A stretch of 64,000 nucleotides of DNA from Micromonospora profundi. Lineage in GTDB: Bacteria; Actinomycetota; Actinomycetes; Mycobacteriales; Micromonosporaceae. Of the stretch, positions 36,366-44,255 are shown piece after piece. Numbering within the stretch: position 1 is the stretch's first letter; every line of letters begins with the position of its first letter. The notes beneath the pieces are model-generated. The model saw only the letters and a list, made by a program, of their open reading frames with translations. It had not been told where the DNA came from and searched no databases. The DNA is taken from positions 6,822,501-6,886,500 of the forward strand of contig NZ_JAATJK010000001.1 in the NCBI RefSeq assembly GCF_011927785.1, in the 5' to 3' direction. Both the position numbers and the translations under genes were made by a program.

Positions 36366-37263
36366 GCCGTCATCCGCCGCAGTGCGGTCCACGCCCACAG
36401 GTGTCATCCACGACATCGGCTACCAGCGCTACACGGGGCCACGGCTGGGCCGTCGGCACGTCTTCGGCGCGCTCTACGTACACGGCCTGCGCACCACGTT
36501 CGGCTTCGGACGCAGCGTCAAGGCCAAGATCTTTCCGTGGCTCGTGGTCGGGATCGTCACCCTGGTGGCCGTGGCCCTGACGGCGGTACGCAGCCAGATC
36601 GGCGAGCCGGTCGCCACGTACGCCCAGTTCGCCGACTCGATGAGCTGGCTCGTCATCTTCTTCGTGGCGGTGGCCGCGCCGGAGTTGGTCTCGCGGGACC
36701 TGCGCAGCGGGGTGCTGCCGCTGTACTTCTCCCGGCCGCTGCCGCGCAACGACTACGCGCTGGCCAAGCTGCTGGCACTCGTCACAGCGCTGTGGCTGCT
36801 GCTGGGCGGGCCGCAGCTGGTGATGTTCCTCGGTGCGGCGTTCACCACCAAGGAGGGCATGAGCGGCGTCTGGAACGAACTGCTCGACCTGCTCCCCGGG
36901 CTGCTCTACGCCGGGCTGTGGGCGGTGGTCTTCGCCTCGATCGGGCTCCTTGTCGCGTCGCTGACCGGCAAGCGCGCGTTCGCGGCCGGAGGCGTGGTGG
37001 CGGTCTTCCTGATGACCACACCGATCGTGGGCACGCTGAGCATCCTGCCGTCGACGACTGCAAACGAACTGGCCGGCCTGGCCTCGCCCTCCACCCTCGT
37101 GCAGGGCGTCGGCATCTGGTCGCTCGGCGACCTGCTTGTCGAGAACGGGCAGGGCGGCGCGATGATCGGTGACTTCGGTCCGGTCTACGCCCTGGCCGCG
37201 GTGCTGCTGGTCGCCGGTGCGACCGCCCTCCTGCTGGCCCGCTACCGGAAGGTCGCATCCTGA
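36358..37263 (+). CDS. ABC-2 type transporter permease, first pair
   Basis: This 301-residue membrane protein has about six hydrophobic segments, starting near FPWLVVGIVTLVAVALTAV, after a polar N-terminus that contains IGYQRYTGPRLGRRHVF. The ELVSRDLRSGVLPLYFSRPL segment is the conserved cytoplasmic part of ABC-2 permeases. ATG 36358 has GAGGGAG upstream and overlaps the ATPase stop; its own stop overlaps the next start by one base (TGATG). Confidence 0.85.
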   Translation: MPEPSSAAVRSTPTGVIHDIGYQRYTGPRLGRRHVFGALYVHGLRTTFGFGRSVKAKIFPWLVVGIVTLVAVALTAVRSQIGEPVATYAQFADSMSWLVIFFVAVAAPELVSRDLRSGVLPLYFSRPLPRNDYALAKLLALVTALWLLLGGPQLVMFLGAAFTTKEGMSGVWNELLDLLPGLLYAGLWAVVFASIGLLVASLTGKRAFAAGGVVAVFLMTTPIVGTLSILPSTTANELAGLASPSTLVQGVGIWSLGDLLVENGQGGAMIGDFGPVYALAAVLLVAGATALLLARYRKVAS

Positions 37264-38174
37264 TGAGCACGCTGAGCCTGACCGGGGTGTCCCGGTGGTA
37301 CGGCAACGTGGTCGCCGTCAACGACATCAGCATGGATCTCGGGCCCGGCGTGACCGGTCTGCTCGGCCCGAACGGCGCCGGCAAGACCACGCTGCTGCAC
37401 ATGATGGCCGGGTTCCTCTCCCCGTCGCGCGGCACGGTGACCCTCGACGACCAGCCGACCTGGCGTAACCCCGACGTGTACCGCCGGCTGGGGCTGGTCA
37501 GCGAGCGGGAGGCGGTGCAGAGCTTCCTCAGCGCATACGAGTTCGTGCTGGCGAGCGCGAAGCTGCACCGGCTGCCCGACCCGGCGGCGGCGGCCCGCCG
37601 GGCCATCGACCTTGTGGAGTTGGAGTCGGCGCAGGACCGGCGGATCGGCACGTACTCCAAGGGCATGCGGCAGAGGGCCCGGGTGGCCGCCGCCATGGTG
37701 CACGACCCGCAGGTGCTGCTGCTCGATGAGCCGTTCAACGGCATGGACCCGCGCCAGCGGCTGCACATGATGGAGTTGCTGCACAAGCTGGGCGATGCCG
37801 GCCGGACCATCCTGTTCAGCTCGCACATCCTGGAGGAGGTCGAGCAGATCTCCGGCACGGTGCAGGTGATGGTGGCCGGTCGGCTCGCCGCCTCCGGTGA
37901 CTTCCGCACCATCCGCAGGCTGATGACCAACCGTCCGCACGTCTTCGCGGTGCGCTCCACCGACGACAGGGCGTTGGCCGTGGCGCTGATCGGCGAGGAG
38001 TCGGTGAACGGTGTCGAGCTGGACCGCACCGGGCTGACCGTGCGGGCCGGCGACTACGGGGCGTTCACCCGGGCGCTGCCCCGGATCGCGCTGACCCGGG
38101 GCATTCGGGTGCGCCAACTGGTGCCGTCGGATGAGTCCCTGGAGAGCGTTTTCTCCTATCTCGTGGAGGCCTGA
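37263..38174 (+). CDS. ABC-2 type transporter ATPase, second pair
   Basis: This 303-residue ATPase has Walker A GPNGAGKTTLL, signature YSKGMRQRA, Walker B LLLDEPFNGMDP and H-loop FSSHILEEVEQ. Walker B has Phe-Asn in place of the more common Thr-Asn, which is tolerated in this family. Its ATG overlaps the previous stop, so all four genes from 35451 to 38952 look like one operon, interrupted only by a 63-base repeat-like stretch before the last gene. Confidence 0.88.
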   Translation: MSTLSLTGVSRWYGNVVAVNDISMDLGPGVTGLLGPNGAGKTTLLHMMAGFLSPSRGTVTLDDQPTWRNPDVYRRLGLVSEREAVQSFLSAYEFVLASAKLHRLPDPAAAARRAIDLVELESAQDRRIGTYSKGMRQRARVAAAMVHDPQVLLLDEPFNGMDPRQRLHMMELLHKLGDAGRTILFSSHILEEVEQISGTVQVMVAGRLAASGDFRTIRRLMTNRPHVFAVRSTDDRALAVALIGEESVNGVELDRTGLTVRAGDYGAFTRALPRIALTRGIRVRQLVPSDESLESVFSYLVEA

Positions 38175-38177
38175 CCG

Positions 38178-38240
38178 GTGAGTGCGAGGAGTGAACGAGC
38201 GCAGCGAGTGAGCCCCGCAGTCACGAACGAAAGAAGCTGA
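38178..38240 (+). repeat. repeat-like spacer with its own 20-codon frame
   Basis: The gap between the ATPase stop (38174) and the permease start (38242) is almost exactly filled by a GTG-to-TGA frame of 20 codons, rich in Ser, Arg and Glu (MSARSERAQRVSPAVTNE at the start). From memory, closely similar stretches recur between genes in Micromonospora genomes; there is only one copy in this window. It may be a mobile repeat that has spread while keeping translation coupled. Confidence 0.45.
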
Positions 38241-38241
38241 G

Positions 38242-38952
38242 ATGTCGACAATTACCTGGATCACCGCACGCGGGCTGTTCGGCCGGCGCCGGTTCCTGCT
38301 GCTGCTCCCGCTGCCACTGGTGCTGCTCGGTCTGGCCGTGCTCTGCCGTTCGCTGGGCGTCGACCCGGGTCAGTGGGGTCCGCCGGTGCTTGTCGGTCTC
38401 GGTCTGGCGGTCGTGCTGCCGGTCGTCGCGCTGATCATCGGCACCGGCGTGCTCGGTGCCGAGATCGACGACGGCACCGTGGTGCACATCCTCACCAAGC
38501 CGCTGCCGCGCTGGCAGATCGTCCTGCCGAAGCTCGCGGTGTCCGCCGGGGTCACAGCGGCCACCGTCGCGGTGCCGCTCTACGTCGCGGGCGTGCTTGC
38601 CGATTCGGTACGCCTCGGCCTGGCGCTGGCCGCGGCGGCAGCGCTCGGCGCGCTCGCGTACTCGGCGTTCTTCCTCGCGCTCAGCCTGGTCACCCGGCGG
38701 CCGGTGCTTCTCGGCCTGGTCTACGTGCTGATCTGGGAGGGGCTGCTCGGCAACTTCGTCAGCGGAACGAAGGTGCTCTCGATCCAGCAGTACGTGATCG
38801 CCCTGGCCGACCGGCTCGCACCCACAGGGCTGCTGGAGACCAGCGTGTCGGTGCCTGTGGCGTCGGTGATGACCGCGTTGGTGAGCGTCGGCTTCACGGT
38901 GCTGGCCATCGACCGCCTGCGGTCGTTCAGCGTGGCTGGCGAGACGAGCTGA
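38242..38952 (+). CDS. ABC-2 type transporter permease, second pair
   Basis: This 236-residue membrane protein has about six hydrophobic helices starting at FLLLLPLPLVLLGLAVL, and the ABC-2 coupling segment ALIIGTGVLGAEIDDGTVV followed by TKPLPRWQIVLPK. It is the partner of the ATPase at 37263. ATG 38242 follows the repeat-like spacer. Function beyond export is unknown. Confidence 0.85.
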   Translation: MSTITWITARGLFGRRRFLLLLPLPLVLLGLAVLCRSLGVDPGQWGPPVLVGLGLAVVLPVVALIIGTGVLGAEIDDGTVVHILTKPLPRWQIVLPKLAVSAGVTAATVAVPLYVAGVLADSVRLGLALAAAAALGALAYSAFFLALSLVTRRPVLLGLVYVLIWEGLLGNFVSGTKVLSIQQYVIALADRLAPTGLLETSVSVPVASVMTALVSVGFTVLAIDRLRSFSVAGETS

Positions 38953-39039
38953 GGCCGGTGCGAGGCGGTGTTCCGGCCAGCCACCCCACGGCGGTAGGGC
39001 TGGCCGGATGGACCGGCCGGGCCACGCCGGGCGAGGCTG

Positions 39040-39690
39040 GTGGACGTGATCGTCGAAGCGGAGCGGACGTCGTTGACTGAGCCGTACTCCCGGAGCAGCC
39101 GGCCCTGGCTGACCAGCCTGGCAGCCGCCGGGCTGGCCTGTGCCATCGTCACCACGGCGGCCCAGGGCATCGGCCGGTTTCACTGGTGGGCGGTGTTCAT
39201 CCTGATCCCGGCCGCGTTGATGGCCGCCAGCGGTGGGCCGCTGCTGGCCCGGGGCGGAGGTCGGGCCTTCGGCGGTTACATGCTCGCGTGCGTCGGTGGC
39301 CTCGTGTTCGCGGTGGGCGCGCTGCTGATGTTCGGGGTGATGGGGCTGGGCTGGCCCCTACTTGTGGTGCTGCCCTGCCTGGCGGTCGCCGGCACCTACG
39401 GGTGGCGGGCGGCCGACCCGCTGGCCCGCGGCCTGCACCGGGCGGTGGCCCTGCTCGCGCTTACCGCCGTGCTGCTCGGTGTGACACTGCAACTGATCCG
39501 GGTGGACCTGATCCGGCTGGAGACCGGCTGGTGGGGAGCGTTCCTGATGCTGGCCGGGGCCATCGTGCTGGGCAACGCGGGGGAGTTGACCCGGCACCGG
39601 ATGCCGTACCGCCTCCAGGCGATCACGCTGTTGGTGGGGCCGGCGGTGATCGCGTTCCTGCTCGGGTTGCGCTTCCTGCGCGGCTGGTGA
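39040..39690 (+). CDS. small polytopic membrane protein, unknown function
   Basis: This 216-residue protein has about six hydrophobic segments (for example LAAAGLACAIVTTAA, FILIPAALMAASGG, GLVFAVGALLMFGVMGLG) separated by short polar loops, and no catalytic motif that I recognise. It lies 87 bases after the transporter operon on the same strand, so it may belong to it. The start is GTG 39040; GTG 39046 is an alternative. A dispersed repeat follows the stop by three bases. Confidence 0.7.
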   Translation: MDVIVEAERTSLTEPYSRSSRPWLTSLAAAGLACAIVTTAAQGIGRFHWWAVFILIPAALMAASGGPLLARGGGRAFGGYMLACVGGLVFAVGALLMFGVMGLGWPLLVVLPCLAVAGTYGWRAADPLARGLHRAVALLALTAVLLGVTLQLIRVDLIRLETGWWGAFLMLAGAIVLGNAGELTRHRMPYRLQAITLLVGPAVIAFLLGLRFLRGW

Positions 39691-39693
39691 GCT

Positions 39694-39745
39694 GTTAGGA
39701 AGGGCCCCCTTTTATGCACCAGGCGTTAACAGGGGGCCCTTCCTT
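39694..39745. repeat. 52-base dispersed repeat, copy 2, at the 3' end of valS
   Basis: This copy agrees with 30021-30072 at 46 of 52 positions. It fills the space between the stop of the membrane protein gene and the valS stop. The GGAAGGG and CCCTTCC ends can pair, so the element can also act as a terminator. Confidence 0.85.
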
Positions 39746-39750
39746 GCAGG

Positions 39751-42315
39751 TCAGAAGGCGCAGGCGATGACGAGTTCCGGGGTGCGGTCGGGCAGCAGGT
39801 CGAGCTTGCCGATCCGACCGGCCGCGCGCAGGTCGTCGGCGACAAGCGTGAGCTGCTCCAGCAGTTCGGCAGGGCCGAGCGCCTCGGCCAGCGGCACCTC
39901 AGCCTTCATCGACAGCTTCCGCTCCGACTTGGCCCGTCGCACCTGGCTCAGCGCGTCGCCGGCCAGCCGCAGCAGCGCCGGATCGCCCGCGCCTTCGATC
40001 GTCGACGCCACCTCGTACATGGTGGGCCACGGCGCGCGGTGCACCGACCCGTACCGCCACCACGACCAGACCTCCTCGGTGACGTACGGCAGCACCGGGG
40101 CGAACAGCCGCAGTTGCACCGACAGCGCCGAGGCCAAAGCCGCCCGTGCCGAGTCGGCAGCCGCGCCCGTGCCGTACGCGCGCTCCTTCACCAACTCGAT
40201 GTAGTCGTCGCAGAACCGCCAGAAGAACGCCTCGGTCACCTGCAACGCGGCAGTGTGGTCGTACGCGTCGAAGGCGGTGCCCGCGGCGGTGACCACGGTG
40301 GCCAGTTCGGCGAGCATGGCGCGGTCCAGCGCGGTGGTCGCCGGGGCGCGCAACGCGTCGGCGGCGCCCAGCCCGAGGGCGAACTTCGACGCGTTGAGCA
40401 GCTTGGTGGCCAGCCGTCGACCGACCTTGATCTGTGCGGGGTCGAAGGCCAGGTCCATGCCGGGTTTGCCGCTTGCCGCCCAGTAGCGCACCGCGTCCGA
40501 GCCGTGCTGCTCCAGCAGCGCCAGAGGGGTGACCACGTTCCCTTTGGACTTGGCCATCTTCTTGCGGTCCGGGTCGAGGATCCAACCCGAGAGCACTGTG
40601 TCCCGCCACGGCAGCACCCCGTGCTCGAAGTGCGAGCGGACCACGCTGGAGAAGAGCCAGGTCCGGATGATCTCCTGCCCCTGCGGACGGAGGTCCATCG
40701 GGAAGACCTGCGCGAACAGCGCCGGGTCGGTCTCCCAACCGCCGACGATCTGCGGGGTCAGCGACGAGGTGGCCCAGGTGTCCAGCACGTCCGGGTCGCC
40801 GACGAAACCGCCGGGCTGGCCGCGCTGTGACTCGTCGTAGCCGGGTGCCGGATCACTGGACGGATCGACCGGCAGCGCCGACTCGTCCGGCGTGAGAGGG
40901 TGGGACCAGTCCGGCTCGCCAGCGTCGTCGAGCCGGTACCACACAGGCACCGGCACACCGAAGAAACGCTGGCGGCTGACCAGCCAGTCCCCGGTCAGGC
41001 CGCCCACCCAGTGGTCGTAGCGGTGCTTCATGTGCGCCGGCACCCAGCGCAGCTCCCCACCCCGGGCCAGCAGCGTCGCCCGCAGCTCAGCATCCCGGCC
41101 GCCGTTGCGCAGATACCACTGTCGGGTCGACACGATCTCCAGCGGCCGGTCGCCGCGTTCGTAGAACTTCACCGGGTGCGTGATCGGGCGGGGCTCGCCG
41201 ATCAGGTCACCCGCGTCGGCGAGCATCCCGACGATCTCCCGGCGGGCGCCGTTGACGGTCTGCCCGGCCAGCGCCGCGTACGGCTGCGCCGGCACACCGG
41301 CCGGCGGCTCGGGAAGCAGACGACCGTCCCGGCCGATCACCACACGGGTGTCCAACCGCAGCTCGCGCCACCACGTCACGTCGCTCAGGTCGCCGAACGT
41401 GCAGACCATGGCGACGCCGGTGCCCTTCGCGGGGTCGGCGAGCGGGTGGGCGTGCACCGGCACCTCGACGTCGAACAGCGGGCTGCGCACCGTGCCGCCA
41501 ACCAGGTCGGCGTACCGCTCGTCGTCGGGGTGGCAGACGAGCGCCACGCAGGCCGGCAGCAACTCGGGTCGGGTGGTGTCGATGAGCACCTCACGCCCGG
41601 CCGGGCCGCTGAACCGCAGCCGGTGGTAGGCGCCGGGGCGCTCCCGGTCCTCCAGCTCCGCCTGGGCGACGGCGGTGGCGAAGCCGACGTCCCACAGCGT
41701 CGGCGCCTCCGCCTGGTACGCCTCACCGCGCAGCAGGTTGCGCACGAACGCCCGCTGACTTGTCGCGCGGGCCACCCTGCCGATCGTCGTGTACGTCAAC
41801 GACCAGTCCACCGAGAGCCCGAGCCGCCGCCATAGCGCCTCGAAGACCTGCTCGTCGGCGACCGTCAACCGCTCGCACAACTCGATGAAGTTGCGCCGCG
41901 AGATGGGAGTGGGGTCCCGGCGTGCCGCGTCGTCGACAGGCGTCGCCGGCGGCCGCCACACAGGGTCGTACGGCAGCGCCGGATCGCAGCGCACCCCGTA
42001 CACGTTCTGCACGCGACGTTCGGTGGGCAGCCCGTTGTCGTCCCAGCCCATCGGATAGAAGACCGCCTTGCCGCGCATCCGCTGGTACCGCGCGACGGTG
42101 TCGGTGTGCGTGTACGAGAAGACGTGACCCATGTGCAGCTCGCCCGATACGGTCGGCGGCGGGGTGTCGATGGCGTACACGTCGGCGCGCTTCTTCGAGC
42201 GGTCGAACGCGTACGTGCCCTCCTCCTGCCAGCGGCGCGCCCAGCTCTCCTCGAGCCCGTCCAAAGTCGGACGCTCGGGGACGCCGGCGCGGGCGGTCCT
42301 CGCCGTATCGGTCAT
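39751..42315 (-). CDS. valS: valyl-tRNA synthetase
   Basis: This 854-residue class I enzyme charges tRNA-Val. The HIGH motif is HMGH at 61-64 after IDTPPPTVSGEL, the KMSKS motif is KMAKS near residue 586 (Ala for Ser, a known variant), and the editing domain follows WDDNGLPTERRVQ. The shorter overall length and TPPPTVSG start fit the second bacterial ValS group found in actinobacteria. ATG 42315 has TACGAT exactly six bases upstream and no Shine-Dalgarno, so it is probably leaderless. The frame remains open upstream into the ABC exporter gene, but only as an accident of high GC. Confidence 0.95.
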   Translation of the reverse strand: MTDTARTARAGVPERPTLDGLEESWARRWQEEGTYAFDRSKKRADVYAIDTPPPTVSGELHMGHVFSYTHTDTVARYQRMRGKAVFYPMGWDDNGLPTERRVQNVYGVRCDPALPYDPVWRPPATPVDDAARRDPTPISRRNFIELCERLTVADEQVFEALWRRLGLSVDWSLTYTTIGRVARATSQRAFVRNLLRGEAYQAEAPTLWDVGFATAVAQAELEDRERPGAYHRLRFSGPAGREVLIDTTRPELLPACVALVCHPDDERYADLVGGTVRSPLFDVEVPVHAHPLADPAKGTGVAMVCTFGDLSDVTWWRELRLDTRVVIGRDGRLLPEPPAGVPAQPYAALAGQTVNGARREIVGMLADAGDLIGEPRPITHPVKFYERGDRPLEIVSTRQWYLRNGGRDAELRATLLARGGELRWVPAHMKHRYDHWVGGLTGDWLVSRQRFFGVPVPVWYRLDDAGEPDWSHPLTPDESALPVDPSSDPAPGYDESQRGQPGGFVGDPDVLDTWATSSLTPQIVGGWETDPALFAQVFPMDLRPQGQEIIRTWLFSSVVRSHFEHGVLPWRDTVLSGWILDPDRKKMAKSKGNVVTPLALLEQHGSDAVRYWAASGKPGMDLAFDPAQIKVGRRLATKLLNASKFALGLGAADALRAPATTALDRAMLAELATVVTAAGTAFDAYDHTAALQVTEAFFWRFCDDYIELVKERAYGTGAAADSARAALASALSVQLRLFAPVLPYVTEEVWSWWRYGSVHRAPWPTMYEVASTIEGAGDPALLRLAGDALSQVRRAKSERKLSMKAEVPLAEALGPAELLEQLTLVADDLRAAGRIGKLDLLPDRTPELVIACAF

Positions 42316-42321
42316 CCTGCG

Positions 42322-42327
42322 ATCGTA
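42322..42327 (-). promoter_or_regulatory. -10 element of leaderless valS transcript
   Basis: TACGAT on the minus strand ends six bases before ATG 42315. No ribosome-binding site lies between. No T-box or leader peptide was seen. Confidence 0.6.
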
Positions 42328-42371
42328 GGCACCGCGAGGGCGCCGGGCCACGTAGTTGCGCAGCACCGGGC

Positions 42372-44255
42372 TCAGACCAGCGAGTCGCGCCACTGCCGGT
42401 GCAGGGCCGCGTACCGGCCGCCGGCCTCGGCCAGCAGGGCGGGCGGGCCGTCCTCGACGAGACGTCCGCCGTCGAGGACGAGTACCCGGTCGGCGGTCTC
42501 CACTGTGGAGAGGCGGTGCGCGATCACCAGGGCGGTCCGTTCCCGCAGGATGGTGCCGAGTGCCCGCTGCACGAGCCGTTCGGTCGGCACGTCCAGCGAG
42601 GACGTCGCCTCGTCCAGGATCAGCACTGTCGGGTCGGCCAGGAACGCCCGGGCGAACGCGACGAGCTGCCGCTGCCCGGCGGAGAGCCGGCCGCCGCGCC
42701 TGTGTACCTGCGTGGCGTACCCGTCGGGAAGCGCGGCGATGAACTCGTGCGCGCCGATGGCCTGCGCGGCGGCCTGGACCTCGGCGTCGTCGGCGTCCGG
42801 GCGACCGAACCGGATGTTCTCCGCGACGGTGCCGCTGAACAGGTGGTTCTCCTGGGTGACAAGCACCACCGCGCGACGCAGGTCGGCGTCGCCCACGTCG
42901 CGCAGGTCGACCCCGTCGAGGCGTACCGTGCCGGTGTCCGGGTCGTGGAACCGGGCGACCAGCTTGGCGATTGTCGACTTGCCAGCGCCGGTGGGCCCGA
43001 TCAGCGCGACCGTCTGCCCGGCCGGCACTGTCAGGTCCAACCTGTCGAGGATCGGGGTGCCGGCCAGGTAGCCGAACGAGACCGCCCGGAAGGTCAGCTC
43101 CCCTCGGCCGCGGCCGGCCGGCAGCGGAACCGGCCGGGTGGGCTCGGCGACGGCGGGCCGCTCGTCGAGCACCCCGGCCAGCTTCTCCAACGCGGCGGTG
43201 GCCGACTGGAGCGAGTTGTAGAACTGGCTCAGCTCCTGCATCGGCTCGAAGAAGCGGCGCAGGTACAGCAGGAACGCGGCGAGCACCCCGACCTCCGTGT
43301 GCCCGCCGAGCACCCGCCAGCCGCCGTAGCAGAGCACCACAGCGATCGTCACGTTGCCGATCAGCTTGATCGCCGGGGAGTACGTGGCGATCAGCCGGAA
43401 CGCGTGCAGGCTGGAACGTCTGTAGTCGTCGCCGAGCGCCACGAAGATCCGCTGGTTGCGCGGCTCCCGGCGGAACGTCTGCACCGCCCGGATGCCCCGC
43501 ATGGACTCGACGAAGTGCACGATGACAAGCGCGACCGCCTCCCGGGTCCGCCGGTACGCGCCGGCCGACGCCCGCGCGAACCAGCGGGACAGCACGAACA
43601 GGAACGGGAACGCGAACAGCGTCACCGCCGCCAGCGGCAGGTCCATCCAGAGCAGGATGGCGGCCACCGACAGGATCGACAGCGCGGCCAGCACCAGACT
43701 GTCGATGCCGCCGTCGACGAGTTCGGCGATCGAGTCCAGGTCGCTGGTGAGCCGGGAGACCATCCGGCCGGAGGTGTAGCGCTCGTGGAAGCCCACCGAC
43801 AGCCGCAGGAAGTGCCCGAACACCCGCTGCCGCAGGTCCAGTAGGACGGCCTGGCCGATCCGGGCGGAGAGGGTCAGGAACCCGCGGCGGGCCGCGTATT
43901 CGGTCACCGCGGCGACCGCGAACGCGGCGGCGACGGCGGCGAGCGGCCCGGCGTCCCCGGCCCGCAACGGCCCGATGCCCCGGTCGATGCCGAGCATCAC
44001 CAGGTACGGCCCGGCCATCGCGGCGGCGTTCTGGGCCAGCAGCAGGCCGACCGCGGCGGCCAGCCACCGCCGGTGCGGGCGGAGCAGGTCGGCCAGGAGT
44101 GCCCGACTGTGCCGGCGCAGCCGTGCCACCGCCTCAGGGGTGCTCTCCTCGGCCTGGCTGCGATCGGCCTCCGGATCGGTGGCCGTGCCGCGCCAGCGCG
44201 TCAGCTCAGGCTCCTGCTCCTCCGGCGGTGGGCCTGCCTGCTGCGGCACTGTCAC
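42372..44255 (-). CDS. ABC exporter half-transporter with catalytic ATP site
   Basis: This 627-residue protein has six membrane helices (about 60-350) and an ATPase domain. Walker A is GPTGAGKST, Walker B VLILDEATS with the catalytic Glu, the H-loop is VIAHRLST, while the signature is LSAGQRQ rather than LSGGQ. GTG 44255 overlaps the stop of its partner by four bases. In the heterodimer its Walker motifs meet the partner's canonical LSGGQ, making the active site. Such heterodimeric exporters (TM287/288, LmrCD type) move drugs, lipids or peptides. Confidence 0.88.
   Translation of the reverse strand: MTVPQQAGPPPEEQEPELTRWRGTATDPEADRSQAEESTPEAVARLRRHSRALLADLLRPHRRWLAAAVGLLLAQNAAAMAGPYLVMLGIDRGIGPLRAGDAGPLAAVAAAFAVAAVTEYAARRGFLTLSARIGQAVLLDLRQRVFGHFLRLSVGFHERYTSGRMVSRLTSDLDSIAELVDGGIDSLVLAALSILSVAAILLWMDLPLAAVTLFAFPFLFVLSRWFARASAGAYRRTREAVALVIVHFVESMRGIRAVQTFRREPRNQRIFVALGDDYRRSSLHAFRLIATYSPAIKLIGNVTIAVVLCYGGWRVLGGHTEVGVLAAFLLYLRRFFEPMQELSQFYNSLQSATAALEKLAGVLDERPAVAEPTRPVPLPAGRGRGELTFRAVSFGYLAGTPILDRLDLTVPAGQTVALIGPTGAGKSTIAKLVARFHDPDTGTVRLDGVDLRDVGDADLRRAVVLVTQENHLFSGTVAENIRFGRPDADDAEVQAAAQAIGAHEFIAALPDGYATQVHRRGGRLSAGQRQLVAFARAFLADPTVLILDEATSSLDVPTERLVQRALGTILRERTALVIAHRLSTVETADRVLVLDGGRLVEDGPPALLAEAGGRYAALHRQWRDSLV

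Noticed and set aside
42316..42371. T-box leader upstream of valS
   Set aside because: The start codon is six bases from a -10 element and the upstream gene ends nearby; there is no space for a T-box and no AGGGUGG-type motif.
39751..44067. One continuous open frame of over 1400 codons joining valS to upstream sequence
   Set aside because: The part upstream of ATG 42315 is Arg/Gly-rich, is out of frame within the ABC exporter gene and has no ValS homology. The enzyme start has its own -10 element.
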